Source: Apus apus (Eukaryota > Chordata > Aves > Apodiformes > Apodidae). Taken from it: DNA of 64,000 nucleotides. Of the stretch, positions 1 through 15,409 are shown piece after piece. Numbering within the stretch: position 1 is the first letter of the stretch; each line of letters starts with the position of its first letter. The translations under genes were made by a program, and so were the position numbers. Under the pieces are notes generated by a model that did not search any database, had not been told where the DNA came from, and worked only from the letters and a program-made list of their open reading frames with translations. The stretch is from the NCBI RefSeq assembly GCF_020740795.1, contig NC_067285.1:113833008-113897007 (forward strand). Direction: 5' to 3'.

Positions 1-204
1 ATTTTTAAAGGCATATAAAAGAGGTAAGATTGAGATGAAAACTTACTCCTGCCCCCTCCCTCCTCAGCCTCATGAAAAGCAGCAACAACACACGGGTGTT
101 TTCACACCTTGAGAGATGCTCAACCCACCAACACTCAGACCTTCACTTCCCAAACCAACAATCACCTCCACGGGACAGTACATGGCCAGAGCTGGTGCCT
201 TTAC

Positions 205-3200
205 CTCTCCCCTCCAATCTGAGTCTCCTCAAAGAGCTCACAGCGGCCCAGAACATCATCCGACAGGGCGTTGACACTGGTCTGAATGGAGCCACCACAG
301 GCCTGCAGGGGAAGGAGAAGAGTGTGGCACTGCCAGCACTGACCAGCAAGACAAATTTGCCCAGCAGGTTCCTGACCTTTCAGTTGATGCAAAACCACCC
401 TACAGGGTAGATTCAGGAAAGAAACCCTTCTGCTTTCCTCCCAGCTCACACATCTAGGCAGGCTACAAGCACCAGGAACAATCCTCAGCAGCAAAAAAGG
501 ATCATGTTTCCTCTAAGTCCTTGAAGAACTCACAGGTTTGAGAGTCCAGCAGCTGCACAAAGCTTAGGAGAAAAACACTCAGGATGAACAGTCCAGAGGA
601 GGCCATGGAAAAGAATAAAGAGCTGGAGCAGCTCTGCTCTGCAGACAGGCAGAGAGAGTTGGGGTGTTCAGCCTGGAGAAGAGAAGGCTCCAGGAAGTCC
701 TTAGAGCACCTTCCAGTGCCTGAAGGGGCTCCAGGAAAGCTGGGGAGGGGCTTGGGACAAGGGCAGGGAGGGGTGGGATGAGGGGGAAGGGTTTCACACT
801 GCAAGAGGGGAGATTACGATCTTAGGAGGAAATTCTTTGCTGTGAGGGTGGAGAGACCCTGGCCCAGGTTGCCCAGAGAAGCTGTGGCTGCCCCATCCCT
901 GGCAGTGTTGAAGGACAGGTTGGATGGGGCTTGGAGCAACCTGGGCTGGTGGGAGGTGTCCCTGCCCATGCAGGGGGTTGGATCTAGGTGAGCTTTAAGG
1001 TCCCTTCCAACCCAAACTAGTCTGGGATTCAATTATTCTATGCAACTATTATGCAAACATTCATTCCATCAAGGAAGAGCCTTGCCAGTATAGGGCAACT
1101 TTACATAATAACTGCATTGGCCCAAAAAATTATGCCATTTAAATCTTACATCTTTGTGAGGAACAGCAAGTTCAGTCACTGATTGCTGCCCTGTTTTGGG
1201 AATGACCAGCCTGGCACTGCTCAGAACAAACCCAAAGGCTTTGCTGTGGAACAAGGCAACTCACCATCATGGTGCGCTTGAGATCCTCCTCCGGGACGCG
1301 GCCGGCACAGAACATGTCTCTGTCTGCAAAGTACTGAGTAGCCACATCACCAATAGGAAGTTTGGAAAGGACAACCTTGGCTCCTGACTTGTGGATTTTG
1401 TCTAGTTTGTCATACAAGATGTTCCACTCGGCATCCACGATGGCCTGGTAGTCCTGGCAGGGATGGGAAAGGGAGAAGCACTCAGGTTACAGAGGTGGGG
1501 GAAGGCAGCAGGGAGGCAGGAAACTGTTCTCCAGGACTCACAGGTGGTTTGAGGTCACTCCCCTTTCTACCCAACGGCCAAAATGCTGCCAGCAGCTCAA
1601 CTGAGTCAATAAAGGGGCTGGATGAACTGGCAGAGAGGCTCAAGAGAGCACACAAGGAGGAAACAGGGATTCTATGAATGTCTGAGGCGTTCACAGAAGT
1701 GTGTGTGGATTTGGGGCAGAGACTCACAGATATCAGAAGAAAAACCATGTCCTGAGAAAACCCCTGTGTGCCCAGGCTTCATGAGCCAGCTGTGCTCCAG
1801 CTGCCAGGGGAATGCAGCCACTGCCAGCTGGGAAAGCCTACAGCAGCAGCACAAGCAGCAGCTACTACACCAGGGAAGACCCTGGTGTTCAGCACAGCAG
1901 AGAGGGGCACTTGAAGGAAAGAATTCCTGAGATCTCTGGAGCCAAGAGCCCTCAAGGGAAGCAGAGACATCTTCAGGCACCACAGTTATGCAGGAACCAA
2001 GTGTATGCAGAACTTCTAAAGTGCATGCAGCTCCTGCTCACAGTAGGGAGGCTGGAACCTGAGGATCTTTAAGGTCCCTTCCTTAACCATTCCATGATTC
2101 TATGGTGAGAGAAAGACCATGTTTCATAGAAGTATTTTAACAAGGTGGAAAAGGAACTACTGTCCAAATGGCTACTTTGTCTCTTTAAATACTTACAGGC
2201 TTTCTCAGCATTTCAAGCACTGCTTAAGTAGCTTTCCCTGGAAGGCTACTTGTTAGGCATGAAGAAGTCACCACGCAGCTGATGACTTCTCAAGGTGTAA
2301 CTGAGGCACGACGGCTGAGCAGAAACATGCCCCAAACCTGCTGCAAGTCCAAGTCTGCCATATCCCTCTCCCAAACCAGGCAGTGAAACCCACCAGCTGC
2401 TTTCAGGCGAAGGATGTGCAGAGGGCAATCCCATTTATCCCACTGGCTCTCAAGCAGCCACCCCATCCTGTGGGCCCAAGGAAGGACAAGCTCCCCTTTC
2501 AGGTCTTACCTCCACCGTGTTTACTCTGACTTCAGCATTGTCCTTCTCAGCCTTGAGCTCCAGCTCCACGTTCAGCAGGGCAATCTTGGGAGACTGGTAC
2601 TTCTTGGGCTGCATTTCAAACCCGGCGTAAGAGAACGTCTTCTTAAAGGCAACCCCGGCCACCAGCTGGGAGTCCTTGAAGACAGGGATTTGTGTTAGGC
2701 TCAGCCTCCCAAGGCTTTCTCCACTGGGTTAGTAACTCCCACAGGAGACTCCCTGCTTCCAGAGCCCTCATTTACAAAGCACTCACCAACAGCCGCCTCC
2801 TCTGATTAACCCACTTTTAAAGAAAATAAGCATCAAACATTTTCTTCTCTCTCTGCACCAACCCAGCTGCTGTCACTTCCTTTCCACCCCTCAAAACGCT
2901 GCAGAAGATGCTACACACAGTCTGAAGATCAAGGGATGGAGCCATCTGTTCTCTCTCTGATGCCTTTCCCAGTCCTACCCTTTGAAGATGGATACTTCTC
3001 ATCCTCAGCCCCACACACAACGTCTGGGTTTTTTGCCCTGTTTTATTTCCCAAGCTCCATCACCAGCTCAGGGACTGTTTAGCAGCAGGAAGGCCCTGCC
3101 CAAGGCTGCCCCCTGAAGTGACCTTCTTATCTTCATGACTGAGAGAGAAACCAGCATCTACATCTCCTACCCCAAGTGTCTACCCCTGCCCTGCAGACTT

Positions 3201-6200
3201 GGCTCTGCCCCGCGTCACTGTCCCTCCTCAGCCAGGACAAGCAAAGGCTTCCTCAGCTCTAGCTGACAGGGTGAGATGATCCAGGATCTCCCACAAACCA
3301 GCCCTGAAAGGCAGCGTGCCAAATTCTTTGCCCCATCCTCACACAAGTCACCAAGGAATCTGTCAGCAGAACACAAGGGCAAAACAACACAGAGGAGGGA
3401 GAGCTGCTTTTAGCCAGAGTGGGAGACACCATCCTCCCCAGGGGACCAATTTCTGCAAGCCTCAGGATGTCAGCAAGCCCAGACACCACAAAACCAGATG
3501 CTGAAATGTTCCTAATACACTAAGTGAGCTGTCCGGGCAAGATAACAGCGTGATTATAATGTCTCTTCTCCATGAAAATGCTCACACAGCATTTACAGAC
3601 AGCAACAGCCACAGAATCACAAGTCACAGACTGTGGAGGGCTTTACTTTTCAGCAGAAGGGTCCCAAGCAACAGGTCAAACCTGCACAGGGAGAGAGCAT
3701 GGACACACCAACTGCCCCACAGCCCAAGGACAAGTCCCTGCCACACACCTGGGTGCAGCCCCATCCCTGACAGGTATTCCAGCACTGTGGCACACACCAC
3801 AGATCCCTCCTGCTCTGTACACCACAGACCAGCTCCCTCACAACATTTCCTTGGCATCTTTACCAACCCAGTATCCACACATACAACCAGGACTTCTGGT
3901 TCCAGAAGTAACAAAGACTTCCCATAAAATATTCATTATTTGCAGAGATATAAACATAATTTGTATCACTAACATTTGCTGCAGAGGGCAGAAAGAGAAG
4001 AGTGCATCTGGTTAAAAAAAACAGATTTTTCTACCTACAGAAGAGAAATCCAGCCCTACCTGCTAAGGTTTTTCCTCATGGAACAGCCTGTTTCAATGTG
4101 GTAATTCCCAAACAGGCACTATCAAGCCAGGCTGCATTTCTGCTGGAGTCAGCCCACCAAATGAGCTGTGACCACTGTCAACCTTCAGGACAGGTTCCCA
4201 CAGAACTTACTTCCAGAGCACCTCCTTGCACCTTCTTGATCCCAATCATTTTGAGTTGTAACAAGTCATCTAACATCATGACAGCATCCACCACCATCTT
4301 GGAGAAAAACTCCTTGCTCTGGGATATCAGCTTAGAGCTCAGGGCTGTGGCTGCACACTTCTCCAGCAGGCTTCTCTGCTCACTGCAAGAAAGAAAGGAA
4401 AACGCATGGTCTTGTTCACTTATTAGCTGTCTGACTTCAGGAATTCATCAGGAAAAGCTGCAAGTCTCCACCACCAGTGGAAAAAAAGAAATCAGGCCAT
4501 TTATTTTGGTCCCTGGCTTCCTCCATGTGCACTGGAAAACACTGGCCTACATAATTTGCTGCAGCCCAAGCGAGAGCACAGCATCTCCCCTGGAGGAGCA
4601 GGAAACTCCAAAGGCTCAAGAACAACCCCAGTTACACAACCAGGTCATCTGTAAGGGAAACTTACTCTTTATCTTCCTTCTTCACTGAGACAGCAATGTC
4701 TTTGATCTTGTTTACAGCCTGCCAAGACACAAGCCAACAGCTGGATTAATGATTCATGCTCTTCAGCTGATCACATTTCCAACTCTTCTCTTTGTATTTT
4801 CTGTCACCTTTTATTCCCTACTTCAGCATTTCTGAAGTTTCAACCATCTGAGCTCTTCAGAATCACAGAGTGGTGGGGGTTGGAAGGGACCTCTGGAGAT
4901 CATCTAGTCGAAATCCCCATGCCAGAGCAGGATCCCCTACAGCAGATCCCACAGGAACACGTCCAGGTGGGTTTGGAATGTCTCCAGGGATGGAGACTAC
5001 ACAGCCTCCCTGGGCAGCTTGTTCCAGGGCTCTGTTACCCTCAGAATAAAGAAGGGTTTTCTCGTATTCAGGTTCAACCTCCTGTGCTCCAGTTTGTGCC
5101 CACTGCCCCTTGTCCTGTCCCAGGACACTGGGAAGAGTCTGAACCCCTCAGCCCTTCCAGCCCAGTGACTGTAAGAAACACACCAACACAGATGTAAAAG
5201 GATTGGGAAGAGGCTCAGAGCTGCTCCACTGGTTTCAGCAGAGACCTGAGAAACCAAAGGGCTACTCAAGGAGTTAACCTCCAGAGAGGATCGAGCCTAA
5301 TGATGGGGTTTACCAAGGAGCAGCAGTGATCAGAAGAATGGTAAAAGGAATTTTCCCACTTCATTATTCCTCCCTGGAGTAAAAACAAAGGAAGCAGCAG
5401 TGCTCAAGAGGCACTAGCTGGTAACAGCAGCTCCCTGACACCAGGAAAGGCAGCTGATGTTTGCAAGAAAACATTATGAGATGGCTTCTGCCTCCCCCAA
5501 CATGCCTTCATCATCAACTTGTGCCTGCAAGTGTGTTCTTGAATCTTTGGCCCAGAATTCCTCTCCCTGGACACGGTAGAGAAGCCCCAGACACCCCCCA
5601 GGCTGCAGTGCTGCCTTACCAGCTGGGTTGCTGTGCGGAAGGCACGGATGATGATCTGAGGATGGAGACCTTCCTCCACGTAGGGCTTCACCTGCTTCAG
5701 GAACTCGGCAGCCAGCAGAGTTACAGACGTGGTCCCATCACCAACCTGAAGAAGGAAACAAGAGTCCATCATCCTCTCTGCTCACATACTTGTGGCTGGA
5801 TTCTTTAGGGAAGGAGATGGCTGGGTTCAGGCTACATCCTGTTTGAGGGGTGACTCATTCCCCCATCCTCTACCTTCATGAAACGTGAACTTTGTATTGT
5901 TGAAGTTTCCAACCCCCCTCAGCAGTGTGAGAGGGGGTCACCACAAAAGAGAAGATGTCAGTAAAGAAACCAGGATAAATGTCAGCACCTCCTGAGCAAT
6001 CCCCACCCGTGAACACAAAGCCCACACCACCACTGGTGGGAGCAACCTTGCCAGGTGACCTCCTACCTCTGCATCCTGTGATTTGGCGATGTCCACCAAG
6101 GTCTTGGCAGCTGGATGGACAACATCGAGGAGCTTCAGGATGGTGGCACCATCATTGGAGATGGTGGCTTTGCCTAGGATTGATGCACAAAGGGAAGTCA

Positions 6201-9200
6201 AGCTCAACTGGCCTGGTCACCCTGAAAGAGCACCCCAACACCCAGGGGAGCTTTTCAGGTCTCAGAGACACATGAGTCAGAGAACTGTTCTGGTTGGAAA
6301 AGACCTTTACGGTCATGGAGTTCAACCCTTAACCCAACTCTACCAACCATAACTCAACTCTACCAAGTCCAGTGCTTAAACCGTGTCCCTCAGCACCACA
6401 TCTACACATCCTTCAAACACCACCAGGGATGGTGATTCAACCCCTTCCCTGGGCAGCCTGTGCCACTGGTTAATTACCCTTTCAGTGAAGAAGTTTCTTC
6501 TAACATTCAATATAAACCTCCCCTGGTGCAACTTGATCCCACTGTCCTTCAGACCAGCCAGTCTCCTCTCTCCAGCACTGCTTGACCCATCCAGTCCTGC
6601 ATCATTGTGAATCTTCTTCTCTCTCAACCACCACAGCCTCTCATACCACATTTCCACCTAAAGACCTTTTTCTTCAGCCAAATTACTGGGTTTTTTCTCC
6701 TCTGTGATGTGCAATGTGACCACCACCACATTTTAATCCACTCCCACAGACAGATACACAGCTAGAAATCAGCTGAAAAGGGGTCAACACACAGCAAGGG
6801 GGAGCCCAGAACTGCTGTTTCACAGAGGGTGTCTCAGCAGGTGTCTCCATTGCGTATGAACAGGGTCATTTTAGTCCCTTTTTGGGAGCAGATAAACTGA
6901 ATTTAGTCTGAGTGCAGACTAAGTCTTCACAGCAATTAACGGGCCTTTAAATTTTCCTCTTACTTCTCAAAAGCCTCCTCAGACAGATACAGATATTCTA
7001 ATCTCACACTGCTGTGAAGAAAGAGACTAGAAATCAACCACAGTAGTTACTAGGTAAATTGAAATCCAATTATACTTTTTAAGTGTTCAAGGGCAGGTTG
7101 GATGGGGCTTGGAGCAACCTGGTCTGGTGGGAGATGTCCCTCCCCATGGCAGGGGGGTTGGAACTAGATGCTCTTTCAGGCCCTTCCAACCCCAGCGAGT
7201 AGGGGGTTCTATGATTTTTAAGTGACTACAGTGCCTTGTTGTAACAACTATTTAATAAGCAATAAAAACCCCACAAACACCACATTTGTTTGGTGACTTC
7301 ACAGAAGTCTTTTCAGAGGGAGAGTCGTCTCATCCCTATATCATATTTTTAAAGAAAATACAGTACTACCCACTGAACTCGAGCTCAGCCACATCTGCTC
7401 ACACACCATGAGCCTCATTTAAAAAACAGATATAGGTGGTCAGGGATAGCTGAAGGAAATGTTGAAGATGCTTCTGCTTTCTGGTATGGACTTTCTCATA
7501 TCTAGTCCCACTAACCCCGAATCTACACAACCTCACAATTAAGGACATGGAGCTCCAGCACAGAGTCCAGAGGAGGCCACAGAGATCATCTGAGAGGTGG
7601 AGCAGCTCTGCTCTGGAGACAGGCTGGGAGAGTTGGGGTGTTCAGCCTGGAGAAGAGAAGGCTCCAGGGAGACCTTAGAGCACCTTCCAGTGCCTGAAGG
7701 GGCTCCAGGAAATTCTTTGCTGTGAGGATGGTGAGACCCTGGCCCAGGTTGCCCAGGGAAGCTGTGGCTGCCCCATCCCTGGCAGTGTTGAAGGGCAGCT
7801 TGGATGGGGCTTGGAGCAACCTGGGCTGGTGGGAGGTGTCCCTGCCCATGCAGGAGGGTTGGGACTAGATGTTCTTTAAGGTCCCTCCAACCCAAACCAT
7901 CTGTGATCCTCCAGAGACCCTGTCTGCCTTAACTCAGGTGAGCAGGCCCAACCACTACCTCCTCTTCCAAGAGCGGAGGCCAGGGTCAGGGTTACTGCAC
8001 TTGGAGAGGATTTCTGAGTGACTTTTCCAGAGGCTGTGAGAGGCCCCTGCCCAGCACTTACCCCGGTCATCCACGATGAGCTTGTCCATGCCCCGAGGCC
8101 CCAGGGTGGTGCGCACGGCCTCGGCGATCACCTGGCAGGCATTGATGTTGCTGACCAGCTGGGGGATGCCCTGCGAGGTGTCCGTCCCCTCCTTCAGCAG
8201 GATCACTGGTGTTGGCTGCAGACAGAACCCACAGCAGGGCTGTCACTCCCACCTTCACCTGTCACCACCCAGAGCTAAGTCCTCACAGCCCAACAAGCTG
8301 CCACCACGCGAAAAGGCCGGGATCAAAACCTGCAGCCTCCTGAAAATTCCTCTGCCTTCTGAGCAGCTCGCTGCTTCCCATCTCCTGCTCCCACAGTGTG
8401 ACTGGAATTCACCCACCAGCCTCCAGCACGCGTTCTGGGACCACATGGCAACTGTCCCCAGAAGTGGGCACCCTCCACAGCAAAGTTCTGAGTTTGTGGT
8501 AATTCTGAGCCAGCAGGGACGTGCTGTGGCTGACAGGCCTGAGGGACAGGAGGACATCCAGAGGGACCTGGACAAGCCTGAAAAGTGGGACCACGTGAAC
8601 CTCATGAAGTTTAACAAGGCCAAGTGCAAGTTCCTGCACACAGGTCAGGGCAATCTCCAGTATCACCCAGGCTGGATGGATTGGGAGCAGCCCTGAGGGC
8701 TTGGGGGTACTGGTGGGTAAAAAGCTGGGCGTGAGACATCAGTGTGTGCTGGAGTCCAGAGGGCAATTGTGTCCTGGGCTGTCACCAGCAATGTGACCAG
8801 CAGCGCCAGGGAGGGGACTGGCCCCCTCTGCTCCATGCTGCTGAGACCCTCCTTGGCTGGGGCCGGTGCTGGGGTCCTCAGCACAAGGACATGGAGCTGC
8901 TGGAGCAAGTTCTAAGGAGGCCATGAAAATCATCCCAGGGCTGGAGCAGCTCTGCTCTGGAGACAGGCTGGGAGAGTTGGGGTGTTCAGCCTGGAGAAGA
9001 GAAGGCTCCAGGGAGACCTGAGAGCACCTTCCAGTGACTGAAGGGGCTCCAGGAAAGCTGGGGAGGGGCTTGGGACAAGGGCAGGGAGGGATGGGATGAG
9101 AGGGAATAATGGTGTCAAAGAGGGGAGATGGGAGATGAGACATTAGAAAGAAATTATTTCCTTTGAGGGTGGTGAGACCCTGGCCCAGGTTGCCCAGGGA

Positions 9201-10070
9201 AGCTGTGGCTGCCCCATCCCTGGAAACACCACAGACCAGGTTGGATGGGGCGTGGAGCAACCTGGTACAATTGAGGATGTCCCTCATGTCACCCCCAGGG
9301 GGTGACAGCTGCTGACAGACGCTTCCACAGAGAGGAAGGCTGTGGCAAAGAAACACGACTTCAGGGATCACATCTGCCTGAGAAGGGCTTCCCACCGCTC
9401 CGGGAGAGCACCTGCCCTTTTCAGGAAGCAAACCTGCCGTACAGACTCGGCTCAAACCAAGTCCCAAGGCAGCCAAAGTCTGAGCCGCCCAGCTTTAAAC
9501 AGCCGCCTGCGGGCAGGGAGCAAAATCATCCCAGGGCCGCTACACACAAGGCTGGGGCTGATGGGTGAGAACCACAGCCCGGCCTCCCTCAGTGCCGACA
9601 AGGTCCCGTGGAAGAAGAGGCACCGAGTCCTTCCACAGCCACCAGAGCAAACGGAAAATAAACCCTTCCACCCCCGGGGGAAGCAGGGTAGAGGCAGGAA
9701 CCCTGCCCCTTCCACAGCAACGGGGCTCAGGGCTGGGCAGCCGGGCCGAGCGGCTGGGAGGCCTGGGCCGGGGCTGCGGGACCACCGAGCTTCACCCCCG
9801 CACGTCCTACCACTCCCCGCTCCCACCCAACCTCCCCCCACACCCGGGCCGGCCACCCTCAGGAGCCCGGCGGGAAGCGGGGCCTGACTCGCCGCCTGAC
9901 GCCCTGAGGAGCGGCAGGCCGGCCTCCGCCATCCGGGCTCGGGACCCGCCCCAACCCCGCCAAGCAGGGTCCCCGGAGGGCGAGGGGGGCCGGGGAGGGC
10001 GGCGGAGCGCGGCGGCGGCGGGGATGGCGGCGGATGGCGGCGGATGGCGGGGCGGGACACTCACCATCAT
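205..10070 (-). CDS. CCT7: CCT7, T-complex protein 1 subunit eta (exons 1-9, 3' end off window)
   Basis: CCT7 is one of eight subunits of the cytosolic TRiC/CCT chaperonin that folds actin, tubulin and other proteins using ATP. Coding exons on the minus strand: 10065-10070 (only Met-Met), 8062-8215, 6067-6173, 5620-5745, 4666-4718, 4211-4382, 2510-2674, 1265-1453, 205-302. All junctions are GT/AG and the codon phases join without a break, giving 356 complete codons. The order of peptides matches human CCT7 closely: [12 protein letters not shown] after the start, GDGTTS (ATP-binding loop, residues 91-96), [12 protein letters not shown], then the apical-domain stretch ending [10 protein letters not shown] and [13 protein letters not shown]. 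Exon 9 ends inside the arginine of GGER, so the remaining equatorial domain lies left of position 1. Six of the introns or their edges carry CR1 copies. Identification is by recognition of the sequence and is very secure. Confidence 0.97.
580..1042 (+). mobile_element. CR1 LINE 3' copy
   Basis: Plus-strand copy in CCT7 intron 8: CAGTCCAGAGGAGGCCATGG to a tail with ATTCAATTATTCTATGCAAC. Confidence 0.94.
2038..2106 (+). mobile_element. CR1 tail remnant
   Basis: GGATCTTTAAGGTCCCTTCC and CCATTCCATGATTCTATGGT only; the rest of the element is not visible. CCT7 intron 7. Confidence 0.7.
4858..5250 (-). mobile_element. CR1 LINE 3' copy, divergent subfamily
   Basis: Reverse-strand copy in CCT7 intron 4. 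Tail AGAATCACAGAGTGGTGGGG, then text with TGTGCCCACTGCCCCTTGTC, which differs from the common subfamily here. Confidence 0.9.
6268..6658 (-). mobile_element. CR1 LINE 3' copy, third subfamily
   Basis: Reverse-strand copy in CCT7 intron 2 with the CCAACTCTACCAA and AACCGTGTCCCTCAGCACCA text shared with the copy at 60232. Confidence 0.9.
7083..7217 (+). mobile_element. CR1 LINE 3' tail
   Basis: Last 130 bases of a CR1, from GTGTTCAAGGGCAGGTTGGA to GGGGGTTCTATGATT, in CCT7 intron 2. Confidence 0.93.
7546..7915 (+). mobile_element. CR1 LINE 3' copy with internal deletion
   Basis: Plus-strand copy in CCT7 intron 2. GGCTCCAGGAAATTCTTTGC joins two parts that are about 130 bases apart in sister copies (compare 24931-25024), so an internal segment is missing. 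Confidence 0.93.
8512..9292 (+). mobile_element. CR1 LINE, longest copy in the window
   Basis: Plus-strand copy in CCT7 intron 1. It begins in ORF2 ([20 protein letters not shown]) and continues through GGAGCTGCTGGAGCAAGTTC to the 3' region, about 780 bases. Confidence 0.94.
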
Positions 10071-13254
<3,184 letters not shown>

Positions 13255-13795
13255 CAGCAGGAGGCTGTGGTGGATCGAGGACTTCTTGGTGGATCCCAGG
13301 AGCTGGCCTCAGGGATCGGGTTTGAGAAAGAAGTCCCAGCATTCTCCAGAGATCCCACCACCCAGCCTCACCAGATTCAGCAATGGAGAGCTTTCTGCTG
13401 CCACCCGTGTCTGGCTGAAGACCACCACCCGTGGTGACAACCCATGGTGAGCCTGGCACCAAGCAACCTTTGTACTGACATTCTGGGATGGGGGTGACGG
13501 CCCAGAGCAGGCCAAAGCTTCCCTGAGGAACATCTTAACCACTTGTAAGATGCCACCAGGAATCTGTGCTGCTGATTGAGAGGGAGGCAGGATAATGTGG
13601 ACGTGGTCTGAGAGGGATGGGAGGGAGAGTGGACACAGGCTTGGGCTGTACTAGCAGGGCTCTCCCACCAGCTGTATATATTTTTGTCTGAGCTAATGAA
13701 GTCTGAACAAATTTTAGAGGAAGGGAAGTTTGTCTTTTTTTCATCAGCTAAGGGATGAAGGGACCAATATCTCATCCCTTAATGACATTTTTCCC

Positions 13796-13801
13796 AGTAA
13801 A
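13796..13801 (+). terminator. Possible PRADC1 polyadenylation signal (variant AGTAAA)
   Basis: No AATAAA follows the PRADC1 stop before the SMYD5 3' end. The variant AGTAAA sits 540 bases past the stop. Weak evidence only. Confidence 0.25.
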
Positions 13802-13999
13802 CCTCCCAAGGTGCCTCCTGCAGCCAGGGCAGACCCCTGTGCTGCAGGGATCATTCATGCACTGGGGTAGAAGCAGCCCCACAGGACAGGATTTGTCTCT
13901 GGCACCCGTCCCCAAGGGCAGGCTGGTCACAGACCCAGAGCCCAGACCTTGGTGGGTGTCCCCAGATCTCTATGTCCCCACCAGGACCAACCCCTGGAT

Positions 14000-14192
14000 T
14001 GCAGAATCACAAAATGGTTTGGGTTGGAGGGGACCTTGAGGATCATCTAGTTCCAACTTCCCACCAGACCAGGCTGCTCCAAGCCCCATCCAACCTGCCC
14101 TTCAACACTGCCAGGGATGGGGCAGCCACAGCTTCCCTGGGCAACCTGGGCCAGGGTCTCACCACCCTCATAGCACCGAATATCCTCCTCCC
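14000..14192 (-). mobile_element. CR1 LINE 3' fragment
   Basis: Reverse-strand CR1 3' end (GGTTTGGGTTGGAGGGGACC, then the characteristic TGGGGCAGCCACAGCTTCCC). It lies between the convergent 3' ends of PRADC1 and SMYD5. Confidence 0.93.
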
Positions 14193-14251
14193 GTACCCCC
14201 CCTGCTGTTCACCAGTACAAAGGACACGGCCCCACTTCTCACCAGTCTCGG

Positions 14252-14257
14252 TTTATT
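14252..14257 (-). terminator. SMYD5 polyadenylation signal AATAAA
   Basis: AATAAA on the minus strand, about 1.15 kb after the SMYD5 stop. Together with the stop at 15410 it implies a 3' UTR covering roughly 14235-15409, which includes a short CA/TG run near 14950-14970. No other AATAAA was noticed on this strand in the interval. Confidence 0.7.
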
Positions 14258-15409
14258 ACGAACACTGAAGGGGACACGGCCCCAGGACAGCTGGGGACAA
14301 GCAGCGAGGTTTGGGGCTGGCAGTGATGGTCACGTCAGAGGTTCCATCTACACCCTCACCCTCGGTCCCACAATCCAGCTGCCACAGGCCCAAAGGAAGA
14401 GACCGCAGGAAAACAGCTGCCAAGAATCCAAGAGGGGAGGAAAATAACCCCAGGCATGTCCCCAGATGTTTCCTGGAGTTGTCTTCTCCCTCCAGCTGCA
14501 CGGTCCCTAGGCAGGGACACCACAGGCAGGGACACCACAGGCACGGTGGTGGTTGGCAGCACAGGATGGATCACACCATGTCCCTGCACCCCCCTCTGGG
14601 GGCTCCCTCTGCAAAACCCAAAACATCCTCTGGGTTTTGGATGGTGGCCTGGCCTACCCAACACCGCCCTGGTGTGGGCTCTGGGCTAGCAGTGGCCTCC
14701 TGGCTTTGCATCGTGTACAGGATGGGGCTGAGGTGGGAGGGAGGCACCTGCCAGGGTGGGACCCACTCTCCCCCCTGCACTCAGGCATCTGAGCCACCAC
14801 GAAGGTGTCTCTGTCCCACCTGCCAAATCGTTTTGCCCCCTGCTGCTCGCTGAGCCAAGGCATGGAATGGAGTATATATAAGGACCTCAGCTCCTGGGTG
14901 TGTAGATAGTGCTAATACAGACATTAAATAGTACCCCTCGTGCACAGACACACGGACACACACACACACAGGTTCCCCTTGTCCCTGTGGGTAGGAAAGG
15001 ACACGCTCCTCCGTGCCCACGGCCTGCACAGACACGGCAGAGCAGCCTGGGAGGTGGCCACAAGGTGTCCACCACGATGTCCCCTACCCCAGCATGGGGG
15101 CTGGCCGGATCCCACTGCCCTCCAGCCCCACCCCTGCACGCACCAGCCAGCCCCTTCAGGGACTGGGATGTGGCAGGGGTGCCACCAGCTGACAGCCTGT
15201 CCTCGGAGGACGGGGACAGTCTCACACACACACAAAAAGGACAGAGGGGAGCAGGGCCTGCCTCCAGCTCCCCCGCTGCCCCACGCCGCCGGACCTCGGC
15301 ACGTGGCCTCCCACCCGACCCCACAACACAACCCTGTCCTAGTATTAAAGCTGCTGCCTCTCAGAGGACCCCCCTGTCCCTTTCCCTTTCCTCTCGCCCG
15401 GGCTCGGGA

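Noticed and set aside
8739-9476. 245-codon minus-strand frame in CCT7 intron 1
   Set aside because: It is the antisense of a CR1 copy; similar antisense frames recur at every CR1 in the window.
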